A stretch of 11,565 nucleotides of DNA from Planctomycetota bacterium (GTDB lineage: Bacteria > Planctomycetota > Brocadiia > Brocadiales > Bathyanammoxibiaceae). The number at the start of each line of letters is the position of its first letter. The stretch's first letter is position 1. Both the position numbers and the translations under genes were made by a program. Shown piece after piece: positions 1 to 7,022 of the stretch. The stretch covers positions 1-11,565 of the forward strand of contig JAUXLO010000026.1 of assembly GCA_030623665.1 (NCBI GenBank), given 5' to 3'. The notes under the pieces are model-generated. The model had not been told where the DNA came from. It ran no database searches and saw only the letters and a program-made list of their open reading frames with translations.

Positions 1-1151
1 AAAAGTGCCAGGGTGCCTATGACAAGAAGGATATTTAGACCTAATGCCAGATTGGCCACCAGGCCTGCACCAAGGTAATACAGACCCATAAAGAGCACTA
101 CAAATACGCCGCCCGTCAGGCCTGCCGTCAGGCCGTTTTTTATAGAGTCTCTGCCCAGGCTGGGGCCTACACTCATCTCCATTTGCAACTCAAGGTCGGC
201 CGGAAGGCTTCCTGCCCGCATAACGGCCAAGAGGTTATTGACCTCATCCTGTGTGAAATTACCCTCGATAATGCCCCTGCCCGGTATCCGCTCACGGATA
301 ACCGGTGCGGAGTAAAGTATGCCGTCAAGGATAATGGCCAGCGGCTTCCCAATGTTTCTCTCAGTGAGCTGGCCGAATTTTGCCTTGCCCTCGGTGTTAA
401 ACTCAAAGCCCACTACGGGCTGGACGTTCTTGCGGTCGGGATAAACCCTGGCCAGGCTCTCTCCGCTAAGCTCTATTTTGTTCCGTACCAGGTACCAATC
501 TTCGTTAAGCTCACCTTTCTCCCCTCTCTTCTTCTTGATCCAGTGCATATAGTAACCAGGGACAGGTTTACCCTGTGCAGCGTCTTTACACTCCGATGAG
601 TCCCTCGATGCGCCAAGCCGGAATTCGAGTTTCCCCAGGCGTACTATCCTGTCCTTGAGCTGTTCTATCTCATAGCGGGTAGCACCCGGAACCTGGATAA
701 GGATACGGTGGAACCCCTGCTCTTGCATCCTGTACTCCATTATGCCCCTGGGGTCTATCCTCTTCTCTAATACATCTATAACCTCCTGGGTAATCCCCGG
801 CCTATCCTCGCCGGGAGACACCCTCACCTTGTAGATGAGCTCAGACCCACCCCTGAGGTCAAGGCCAAGCTTCACCCTGCCCCTGGCCATCTCCTCTACC
901 ACTTTTTCGGTTACCTTCCTGCCCTCCGCATCAATTTCCTCCTTGATGATAACTTCTTTACGGATAGGGTCTCCCATCAAGAAGGCCGCCCACGACTCTT
1001 CCACCGTTTCACGTTCTACGACCTTTCCGTCGATTTCCTTTATCTTCTCAACCCTCATCACCCTGTTCGTGGGTGGGTAAAGGGCAAATAGGGCAAGAGC
1101 AATCAATACAGCTATAAGCGGTATCTTCCAGCGGTAGATTTCCTTAGGCAT
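1..1151 (-). CDS. secD: Protein translocase subunit SecD (partial, C-terminus off the window)
   Basis: SecD works with SecF and YajC at the SecYEG channel in the inner membrane, using the proton-motive force to help pull exported proteins through. Reading from the ATG at 1151, 383 codons are open to the window edge. Visible features: a short basic N-terminus and first membrane helix (about residues 10-25); a charged stretch; the family motif LGLDLRGG at about 95-102; a long periplasmic domain (about 105-325); the GPSLGRDSI motif at 329-337, which marks entry to the second helix; then two hydrophobic helices (about 342-380). An AAGGAA Shine-Dalgarno precedes the ATG. It lies 67 bases after yajC, the usual yajC-secD order, and is probably co-transcribed. 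The remaining helices, and secF if present, lie to the left of the window. Identification is firm. Confidence 0.95.
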   Translation of the reverse strand, partial: MPKEIYRWKIPLIAVLIALALFALYPPTNRVMRVEKIKEIDGKVVERETVEESWAAFLMGDPIRKEVIIKEEIDAEGRKVTEKVVEEMARGRVKLGLDLRGGSELIYKVRVSPGEDRPGITQEVIDVLEKRIDPRGIMEYRMQEQGFHRILIQVPGATRYEIEQLKDRIVRLGKLEFRLGASRDSSECKDAAQGKPVPGYYMHWIKKKRGEKGELNEDWYLVRNKIELSGESLARVYPDRKNVQPVVGFEFNTEGKAKFGQLTERNIGKPLAIILDGILYSAPVIRERIPGRGIIEGNFTQDEVNNLLAVMRAGSLPADLELQMEMSVGPSLGRDSIKNGLTAGLTGGVFVVLFMGLYYLGAGLVANLALGLNILLVIGTLAL

Positions 1152-1194
1152 TTCTCTTATTCCTTAGTCTTCCTCATTTGATCTCTCATTTTCA

Positions 1195-1213
1195 CCGCAA
1201 CGGCGACTTGCGG
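1195..1213 (-). repeat. Short perfect inverted repeat between yajC and secD
   Basis: CCGCAA and TTGCGG arms (6 bp) enclose a 7-base loop, so the transcript could fold into a small hairpin just after the yajC stop. No T-run follows, so it is not a standard terminator. It could stabilise the yajC 3' end or tune secD expression; that is inference. Confidence 0.35.
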
Positions 1214-1218
1214 CAGGC

Positions 1219-1539
1219 TTAGTCCTCTTCTGCTTTCTCCCCCTTATGCCTCACCGAAGTAATGGCGTCTCTTTCCACCTTCACCTTCACGTCCTTGTTA
1301 CTGTCTATCAGAATTACAAGTTCTGTCTCTTTAACGTTAACGACAACACCGTGTAGACCCCCGCTCGTTATCACCCTGTCGCCCTTCCTTACACCGGCGA
1401 GCATCTCCTGTCTATCCGCCTCTTTTGTCCTCTGGGGCCTGATGATAAACATATAGATGATAGCGACCATTATCATAAATGGCACCATTGTTGCCCAGAA
1501 CATAGAGGGATGGGCGGGTGCCTGAGCTAGAAAAATCAT
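1219..1539 (-). CDS. yajC: Sec translocase accessory protein YajC
   Basis: YajC is a small single-span inner-membrane protein that associates with SecD-SecF. The 106-residue product has the usual layout: a short N-terminus, one hydrophobic helix (about residues 13-33), the diagnostic IIRPQRTKE segment directly after it (about 32-40), and a small cytoplasmic beta domain beginning GVRKGDRVITSGGLHG (about 49-64). Length is typical. The ATG overlaps the tgt stop by four bases (ATGA), with AAGGAG inside the tgt end as ribosome-binding site, so translation is probably coupled to tgt. The order tgt-yajC-secD is widespread in bacteria. Identification is firm. Confidence 0.96.
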   Translation of the reverse strand: MIFLAQAPAHPSMFWATMVPFMIMVAIIYMFIIRPQRTKEADRQEMLAGVRKGDRVITSGGLHGVVVNVKETELVILIDSNKDVKVKVERDAITSVRHKGEKAEED

Positions 1540-2660
1540 TTGCTATACTCCTTTTCTTGAACATCAAGAAATTCCTCTTTAAACTTCCCAAAGGTACCGC
1601 TCAGAACGGCCTGACGTGCGTCGGACATCATTTCTTGAAAGAAATGGACGTTATGCAACGACACCAATGTCATAGCCAGTATCTCTCCTGCAAAGAACAG
1701 ATGACGCAGATAGGCGCGGGAGAAGGTCCTGCACGTGTAGCAGCCGCAGCCGTCGTCCAGGGGCCTTTGGTCCTCTCTGTAGACGCTGTTAAAGAGTTTT
1801 ATCTTCCCTCCAGTGGTAAAGGCACTGCCATTTCGGCCGTTACGGGTCGGCAACACACAGTCAAACATGTCCACACCCTTTTCAACGGCATCAAGAATAT
1901 CCGCCGGCAGACCCACACCCATCAGGTAACGCGGTTTATCCCACGGGAGCCTCTCTATCGTGTAATCCAGCACTTCCTTCATAAGGTACCTTCCCTCTCC
2001 CACGCTCAGCCCCCCCACGGCGTAGCCGTCCAGGTCCATTTCGCCCAAGCGCCTCACGCTTTCCAGGCGCAGGTCCTTAAACACACTGCCCTGGACTATA
2101 CCAAACAGCGCCTGACCACCCTGCTTACCATCAGAAAAGGTGGTATGGCACCTCCTGGTCCATCTGTCAGTCCTCAGCATGGCCTCCTTTGCAACGTCCC
2201 GTTCACACGGATAAGGAACACAATGGTCAAACGGCATCATTATGTCGCTGCCCAACGCCAGCTGGATCTCTATTACCTTCTCCGGACTGAGGAACACACG
2301 CTCTCCCGCAAAGGGAGAGGAAAACTCTACACCCTCTTCCGAGACCCTGATGGTATTCCTCAGGGAAAAAACCTGATACCCACCGCTGTCCGTAACAACA
2401 GTCCTGTCCCAGCCCATGAAGCGATGGACACCTCCCAGATCCCTCACAACCTCTTCCCCTGGCCTGAGGCTCAGGTGATACGCATTACATATAATGGCCT
2501 CTACACCCAGGTCCTTGAGCTGCGCAGGTGTCAACGTCTTTACCGTTGCCTGGGTTCCAACGGGCATAAAGACCGGGGTCTTTACTATCCCGTGGGGCGT
2601 CTCTATCTCACCATATCTTGCCTTCGAGCAATCGTCTTTTTTAAGAACCCGAAACCGCAA
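1536..2660 (-). CDS. tgt: tRNA-guanine transglycosylase (queuosine tRNA-ribosyltransferase)
   Basis: Tgt swaps guanine-34 for the precursor preQ1 in the anticodons of Asp, Asn, His and Tyr tRNAs, a cytoplasmic step of queuosine synthesis. The 374-residue protein shows the full bacterial signature: TDSGGYQVFSL (90-100, containing the general-base Asp91), the substrate loop GGLSVGE (216-222), the nucleophile Asp267 in FDCVLPTRNGRNG, and a zinc site of Cys305, Cys307, Cys310 and His336, each exactly three residues later than in E. coli. Length matches the family (about 375). The start is a TTG at 2660, with GAGAGGG a few bases upstream; no in-frame ATG or GTG fits better and the N-terminus aligns well from here. 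It overlaps yajC by four bases. A queA gene, often adjacent, is missing. Confidence 0.96.
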   Translation of the reverse strand: MRFRVLKKDDCSKARYGEIETPHGIVKTPVFMPVGTQATVKTLTPAQLKDLGVEAIICNAYHLSLRPGEEVVRDLGGVHRFMGWDRTVVTDSGGYQVFSLRNTIRVSEEGVEFSSPFAGERVFLSPEKVIEIQLALGSDIMMPFDHCVPYPCERDVAKEAMLRTDRWTRRCHTTFSDGKQGGQALFGIVQGSVFKDLRLESVRRLGEMDLDGYAVGGLSVGEGRYLMKEVLDYTIERLPWDKPRYLMGVGLPADILDAVEKGVDMFDCVLPTRNGRNGSAFTTGGKIKLFNSVYREDQRPLDDGCGCYTCRTFSRAYLRHLFFAGEILAMTLVSLHNVHFFQEMMSDARQAVLSGTFGKFKEEFLDVQEKEYSK

Positions 2661-2729
2661 AAGGGTGCCCTCTCTACCTGCCCACCCCTCCAGTTGTGCC
2701 TCGTGAGTCGGTAGGCGAGTGTAGGTGGG

Positions 2730-3911
2730 CTACCGATAAACCTTCACAAATTCTACCGCGGGATAGTAGTGCCTCAGTATCTGGGACCACTGATAACCTT
2801 CCTCTGCCATCTTCTGGGCACCGTATTGGCACATGCCAACGCCGTGGCCCCATCCACTCCCCGTAAATCTTATCACACTGCCTTCATCTTTTGCGGAGAA
2901 GGCGGTCGAGAAGATGGTGTTGGGACCCACCAGGAGCCGAAACTCGTTCGCTCCCATCTTCAGGTCTCCGCCGGCATGTTTTATCCTGACCGTGGAGTTG
3001 TGCCCGCCAGGACCCGGGTTTTCAGCGACTATCGTGGAGGTCCTCTCCAGTCCAGGGTATCTCTCTCTCAGTTTATCTTCAAGATCGGCCTTTTTGATAT
3101 CCGCCTTCCATTTGTAGTATTTAGACCTGTCACAGAACCCGCACTCTACACCGCTGAGGGGCGCTATGCTCTTATCCCCAAACACGTGTGCGGCATCCTC
3201 CGTATGCCCGCCACAGGTGCTATGGAAATAGGCGGGGAATATCTTGTCATCATAGAACATGACTATGCCCCTCGTTTCCCCCACTATCTTGTTGAGTCTC
3301 CAATTCTCATCGGTGATTCCACGATAGGCCAGATGTAAGGCGTTAAGCTCTTTACGCTTAACCTTCCGATAAAGCACATAGGTTCTGATACAGATGGCCT
3401 GGGCCATCAAGGCCTCCTTGTCCCAGTAATCGGGCATCTCACTCCCCAGGACACCCTGAACATATTCCTCTACGTTGAGGCGATCCACGGCCCTTAACCG
3501 GTTCGCAGGCCTTGCGACCAGGGATATCTCCCCACGATAACGGGTCCCATCCAGCTCCACCGAACCGTCCCTGCGGCTTATTACCTTAACACCTGCGGCA
3601 CGAAACCTTTCTTTTCCAAATATCAGCTCACCACCATGGAAGGAGACCCTCGTTTCTTCAAGCTTGTCTCCCCAAAGCAGTGTATTGCCTCTGTTCAGGT
3701 CAACCAACCTGTAGGGAGCATGCACCGCTATACTGGCAGCATCTGCGTCCTTCAATAACACGACCTGTACCTCTGGTACCGTTGGCCAACGGGCCTCGTA
3801 CTTATACTCATGGGCAGGTCTCCCGCAGGAAGAGAGACAGAGGATTAATATCAGGAGTGACGCCTTTTTACCTAAAAATTTCGGGTGGTCACACTTGTGG
3901 TCAGCTATCAG
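2730..3911 (-). CDS. SpoIID/LytB-family lytic transglycosylase, predicted lipoprotein with CTG start
   Basis: SpoIID-family enzymes cleave peptidoglycan glycan strands, usually after amidases have removed the stem peptides. The C-terminal domain carries the family marks: LNVEEYVQGVLGSEMP with the presumed catalytic Glu (residue 158), an FHSTCGGHTED motif (His230, Cys233) and CGFC (257-260) that fit the zinc-binding region, and GWGHGVGMCQYGAQ near the end. The first ATG/GTG/TTG in frame is a GTG at 3761, but the frame stays open upstream and encodes a lysine-bearing segment, a hydrophobic run and a lipobox LSSC with Cys29 (codon at 3825-3827): a convincing lipoprotein signal. The only well-placed initiator is a CTG at 3911, seven bases after GAGGAGG. 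From there the protein is 393 residues. No sporulation genes are seen nearby, so a vegetative wall role is likely. The domain call is firm; the start is inferred. Confidence 0.85.
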   Translation of the reverse strand: MIADHKCDHPKFLGKKASLLILILCLSSCGRPAHEYKYEARWPTVPEVQVVLLKDADAASIAVHAPYRLVDLNRGNTLLWGDKLEETRVSFHGGELIFGKERFRAAGVKVISRRDGSVELDGTRYRGEISLVARPANRLRAVDRLNVEEYVQGVLGSEMPDYWDKEALMAQAICIRTYVLYRKVKRKELNALHLAYRGITDENWRLNKIVGETRGIVMFYDDKIFPAYFHSTCGGHTEDAAHVFGDKSIAPLSGVECGFCDRSKYYKWKADIKKADLEDKLRERYPGLERTSTIVAENPGPGGHNSTVRIKHAGGDLKMGANEFRLLVGPNTIFSTAFSAKDEGSVIRFTGSGWGHGVGMCQYGAQKMAEEGYQWSQILRHYYPAVEFVKVYR

Positions 3912-3918
3912 ACTAAAT

Positions 3919-3925
3919 CCTCCTC
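3919..3925 (-). promoter_or_regulatory. Strong Shine-Dalgarno (GAGGAGG) setting the CTG start of the SpoIID-like gene
   Basis: GAGGAGG ends seven bases before the CTG at 3911, and the upstream in-frame stop (TGA) lies at its edge. No ATG, GTG or TTG in any frame sits at a suitable distance. This site supports initiation at CTG and production of the lipoprotein signal. Confidence 0.6.
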
Positions 3926-3973
3926 ACCGTCTATGCTGTACGTAACAATAACATACGCCACCCGCTAACAGAC

Positions 3974-4546
3974 TTATGCCGAGACGTTCAACTCTCCCTT
4001 ATAAAGATATTTAGTGGTGGGGCTATAGCGTTCGGACTCACTAAATATACACCCACAATAAGACTGCAGATAGAGACACCTCTTTTTGGCTATCTCGTGG
4101 CTTTTGGGGTAGAGGTGGCGGTAGTCCACATAATAAAATGGTAGACCTTCTCTACGTGAGACCTCATCTCCCGCCTTTTTCAGGAGCTCATGCTTCTGTC
4201 TGGCGCTGAAGAGTAGAGCAGTGCTGAAGGCGTCGAAGCCGTTTGCGCGGGCGTGCCTGGCCGTGGCAGTGAGTCTCATATGGTAACAATCACCGCATCT
4301 CTGGGGCGCATCATAGTGCTCAACCGCATTGAGGAACTCGTTCAACCCATAATCCTCACAGTAATGAACGCGCATGGGTGAAGATTCCTGGTAGACCTTC
4401 ACAGACTTCAACCTCCTACGAAACTCCAGCAGTGGGTGTATGTTCGGATTATAAAAAAAGCCCTCTATCTCTATGCCGTCCTTCTTCAACTCCTCTAATG
4501 GGGCACAGAGGCAGGGGGAACAGCAGATATGAAGCAGGAGCTTCAT
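3974..4546 (-). CDS. queH: Epoxyqueuosine reductase QueH
   Basis: QueH (formerly DUF208) reduces epoxyqueuosine to queuosine in tRNA, the final step of the pathway, and is a non-homologous alternative to the cobalamin enzyme QueG. The 190-residue protein has the QueH cysteine pattern: LLHICCSPC at the N-terminus (Cys8, Cys9, Cys12), CGDC (84-87), a further Cys157, and YCGCIFS (163-169). These are expected to hold an iron-sulphur cluster and a metal. The NPNIHP stretch (34-39) is also typical. Length is normal. The ATG overlaps the ruvB stop by four bases (ATGA) with AAAGG upstream, so translation is likely coupled to ruvB. Together with tgt it gives two queuosine steps in one operon. Identification is firm. 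Confidence 0.93.
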   Translation of the reverse strand: MKLLLHICCSPCLCAPLEELKKDGIEIEGFFYNPNIHPLLEFRRRLKSVKVYQESSPMRVHYCEDYGLNEFLNAVEHYDAPQRCGDCYHMRLTATARHARANGFDAFSTALLFSARQKHELLKKAGDEVSRREGLPFYYVDYRHLYPKSHEIAKKRCLYLQSYCGCIFSESERYSPTTKYLYKGELNVSA

Positions 4547-5601
4547 TTGCTATTGCCTTTATGTCCTGACAGTAAAGAAAGCTGCCCATCGGTCTCGTCA
4601 GGTACCGGGTGCCCCAGAGAGGAATAGGCGCGTTCCGCAGCCTTTCTCCCCTTTGGCGTCCTGATCAAGAAACCTGCCTTAAGCAGATAGGGCTCCACCA
4701 TATCTGCAAGAGTATCCGGTTCCTCATGAAGAACCGCAGCTATCGCCTCTAACCCTACCGGACCCCCTTTATAATTACAGATTATCGTCTCTAAGAACTT
4801 ACGGTCCAGTATCGAAAGCCCTTCCTCGTCGATACCCTCCAGACGAAGGGCATCGCATGCAACAGGTCTTGTTATCACACCCTCCGACCTTACCTCGGCA
4901 TAGTCCCGAACCCTCCTGAGGATCCGGTTGGCTATCCTGGGTGTACCCCTGGAACGTTTCGCAATCTCCAGCACACCGTCCTCCTCAATGGGCACGCCAA
5001 GAAGAGACGCAGAGCGCTCTACAACCTTCGAGAGCTCCTCTATGGTGTAAAAGTCAAGCCCCCTTTGTATCCCAAACCTTTCCCTGAGCGGTGAGGATAG
5101 AAGACCAGCCCTGGTAGTCGCACCCACCAGGGTAAATTCTTCCAGCCTCGAACGATAGCTGCGCGCATGCATACCACTGTCAAAGACGATATTTATATGG
5201 TACTCCTCCATGGCTGAGTACAGATATTCCTCTACCGACTTCGGCAGGCGGTGGATCTCATCTATAAAAAGGACGTCTCCCTTCTTCAGATTTGTCAGTA
5301 TGCCTATCAGATCCCCGCCCTTCTCAATGGCAGGACCGGATGTGGTAACTATATCGACCTCCATCTCCGCGGCAATTATGTTGGCAAGCGTCGTTTTACC
5401 CAACCCGGGCGGTCCGAAGAGAAGGACATGGTCCACTGCATCCGACCTCCTCCTTGCAGCCTCTATGGCAATGCCGAAGGATTCTACTACTTGTGACTGA
5501 CCGATATATTCCGATAACCTCCTGGGCCTCAGGCTACATACCTTATCCCCGCCGGAGGCAGAAGCCGGGTGTAAGGCTTCATCGGTTTCCGGTGGCACCA
5601 T
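4543..5601 (-). CDS. ruvB: Holliday junction branch migration ATPase RuvB
   Basis: RuvB is the AAA+ hexameric motor that, with RuvA, drives branch migration of Holliday junctions during recombinational repair. The 352-residue protein shows Walker A GPPGLGKT (63-70), Walker [12 protein letters not shown] (109-119), sensor 1 GATTRAG (160-166), the LRERFG segment with the arginine-finger region (172-177), sensor 2 RGTPRIANR (218-226), and the C-terminal winged helix with [10 protein letters not shown] and RTPKGRKA. The N-terminal DEYIGQ-type motif appears as SEYIGQSQV (30-38). Length is usual. The ATG at 5601 has a GGAGA ribosome-binding site six bases upstream. It lies 53 bases after ruvA and overlaps queH by four bases. 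Identification is firm. Confidence 0.98.
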   Translation of the reverse strand: MVPPETDEALHPASASGGDKVCSLRPRRLSEYIGQSQVVESFGIAIEAARRRSDAVDHVLLFGPPGLGKTTLANIIAAEMEVDIVTTSGPAIEKGGDLIGILTNLKKGDVLFIDEIHRLPKSVEEYLYSAMEEYHINIVFDSGMHARSYRSRLEEFTLVGATTRAGLLSSPLRERFGIQRGLDFYTIEELSKVVERSASLLGVPIEEDGVLEIAKRSRGTPRIANRILRRVRDYAEVRSEGVITRPVACDALRLEGIDEEGLSILDRKFLETIICNYKGGPVGLEAIAAVLHEEPDTLADMVEPYLLKAGFLIRTPKGRKAAERAYSSLGHPVPDETDGQLSLLSGHKGNSK

Positions 5602-5654
5602 TATGGGTCTCCTACGTTAACAATACGTAACTTCCCCTCACCCGTATCAGGCCT

Positions 5655-6269
5655 TCATGTCTTCTGACTTCTATAAACCTCTTCAAACAACTCCTCAGGA
5701 GAACTGATTTGCGGACATCTTTGCAACACTGTATCGACCATCTGATTTGCCTCGCCAGATTTGTATCCAAGCTGTCCAACCAGTACCTCCACTACCTGCT
5801 TCTTCAAGTCTTCAGGTTCGCCTGCGGGAGACGGCGCACCTTCGCTCATCAAGGCATATTTCGCCATCTTACCATTCAGCTCGGCAACAATCTTCTCTGC
5901 GGCACGGGCCCCAATACCACTGAGTTTCTTCAGGGTAATTACGTCCTTGTCCTCAATGGCCCTGGCAATCCTGCCTATGGGTATTGTGAGGGCATCCACC
6001 GCCGTTGAGGTGCCTATGCGGTGCACAGTAAGAAGCTTCTCAAAAAATTCTCTCTCGGGCTCACTATTAAAACCCACCAGGACAGGTCTCGGCTGTTTCT
6101 CCGCCTGTTGGTAAGAGATGTAAAGCTCCACTTCCTCGTCAATCTCTTTTTCGTTATATGTTGACCTTACCACTACAGGCAGCCTGACCTCGTATCCAAC
6201 GCCATTTGTAAATAAAACTATCCTGTCATCTTCCTTCTTTAACAGTCTTCCTTTTAGGTACCGAATCAC
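5655..6269 (-). CDS. ruvA: Holliday junction branch migration complex subunit RuvA (divergent)
   Basis: RuvA binds four-way junctions as a tetramer and loads RuvB. The 204-residue product starts MIRYLKGRLLKKE, matching the family N-terminus, if the GTG at 6269 is used. A TTG nine codons upstream (6296) gives a longer form that adds residues the family lacks; neither has a clear Shine-Dalgarno. The OB-fold region contains GVGYEV (23-28), the second helix-hairpin-helix is clear (KLSGIGARAAEKIVAEL, 115-131), and the C-terminal RuvB-binding domain contains QLGYKSGEA. The first hairpin is degenerate (TVHRIGTSTAVDAL instead of the usual GVGPK type). The acidic pin residues, E55 and D56 in E. coli, are not evident in YQQAEKQPRPVLVGF. 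Its place between ruvC and ruvB supports the call. Confidence 0.9.
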   Translation of the reverse strand: MIRYLKGRLLKKEDDRIVLFTNGVGYEVRLPVVVRSTYNEKEIDEEVELYISYQQAEKQPRPVLVGFNSEPEREFFEKLLTVHRIGTSTAVDALTIPIGRIARAIEDKDVITLKKLSGIGARAAEKIVAELNGKMAKYALMSEGAPSPAGEPEDLKKQVVEVLVGQLGYKSGEANQMVDTVLQRCPQISSPEELFEEVYRSQKT

Positions 6270-6364
6270 GTGATGTAAAAGACGGCCTTTCGCCAAAAAA
6301 ACAGGCGGTTACTCGCCATCAGTTGGGTGTAATATCACTTATCAGGCGAATCAATTTTTCCCCT

Positions 6365-6868
6365 TCAGGACCAATTGAACAAACCATTCCGCGACAATCC
6401 CGTCAAGGCCAGGGCAAGCGCATCTGAGACATGACTCGACCCGGATGGGGTGTCTATCTCCAGTATCTTCCTCACCGCATTTGCCACCTGTTCCTTGCCG
6501 GCGCCACCATTGCCGGTCAGTGCCAATTTCGTCTCAGACGGTCTTAGTTCAGAAACGTTTACATTTAAGTTCCGGGCCGCCACACTTATAACACCTCTTA
6601 CCTCTCCCAGTTGCAACGCAGCCTTAGGATATTTTATATTAACAAAGGCATCTTCCATAACCAGTAAATTCGGCGACCACTTACGGATTACCTCGCATAC
6701 ACGATTGTATATAATGCCCAACCTTTCAGGCGTAGCAAGCGCGGAACGGGTTCTTATGCATCCACAATCATTTACCCGTCCTCCCCTCTCGAGAACCTCC
6801 ACCACAGCAAAACCGGTAACCGCAAGGCCAGGATCGATCCCTAATGCCCGACACCGCCGCACAGTCAC
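6365..6868 (-). CDS. ruvC: Crossover junction endodeoxyribonuclease RuvC
   Basis: RuvC resolves Holliday junctions by paired symmetric nicks. The 167-residue protein has the RNase-H-like fold signature GIDPGLAVTGFAV (10-22, catalytic Asp12), MEDAF (71-75, catalytic Glu72) and SSHVSDALALAL (144-155), supplying His146 and Asp149 as the last two metal-binding residues; a His in the third position is also known in Thermus RuvC. Length is normal. The GTG at 6868 is preceded by GGAGAGGG about eleven bases upstream; a second GTG two codons in is too far from it. A strong terminator lies between this gene and the upstream gene, so ruvC is probably first in the operon. A TATGAT box at 6917-6922 is a possible -10, but no convincing -35 goes with it. 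Confidence 0.96.
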   Translation of the reverse strand: MTVRRCRALGIDPGLAVTGFAVVEVLERGGRVNDCGCIRTRSALATPERLGIIYNRVCEVIRKWSPNLLVMEDAFVNIKYPKAALQLGEVRGVISVAARNLNVNVSELRPSETKLALTGNGGAGKEQVANAVRKILEIDTPSGSSHVSDALALALTGLSRNGLFNWS

Positions 6869-6937
6869 AATATATAATTCCCTCTCCTAAGAAAACCTCA
6901 GGACCAACCCCCCACCATCATAAAAGAAACTATCTAC

Positions 6938-7008
6938 AAAAAACCTGGGCCTTTGGAATAAATCAATGCGACGGCCCCTGCCCCCCTCACATTGTAATCC
7001 AAAGACCC
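6938..7008 (-). terminator. Rho-independent terminator of the TPR/alpha-CTD gene
   Basis: Arms at 6998-7008 and 6947-6957 pair over 11 bp (one G-U). A second stem inside them (6988-6994 with 6964-6970, 7 bp with one G-U) shortens the loop. In the minus direction the stem is followed within three bases by six Ts (6938-6943). It sits just after the TAG at 7023-7025 and before ruvC, so it separates the two transcription units. Confidence 0.75.
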
Positions 7009-7022
7009 GCTTCCCAAATCAA

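Noticed and set aside
1152..1191. Ten-codon frame ending just before secD (possible leader peptide)
   Set aside because: No ribosome-binding site and no recognisable sequence; too short to support.
1518..2714. Long plus-strand open frame of 398 codons
   Set aside because: It lies wholly opposite tgt, whose motifs are unmistakable; the plus-strand translation has no recognisable domain. It is a shadow frame.
3902..3974. Two 13-base near-repeats (3902-3914 and 3962-3974, two mismatches) flanking the queH/spoIID gap
   Set aside because: One copy overlaps the queH stop region and the similarity is low; no evidence for a mobile or regulatory element.
3939..5625. Similar intergenic strings TACGTAACAATA (3939-3950) and TACGTTAACAATA (5613-5625)
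   Set aside because: Short, A/T-rich and differing by an insertion; only two copies, so chance cannot be excluded.
6270..6305. Possible terminator between ruvC and ruvA: GGCG/CGCC stem followed on the minus strand by seven Ts
   Set aside because: The stem is only 4 bp and would cut the ruvC-ruvA-ruvB operon; too weak to call.
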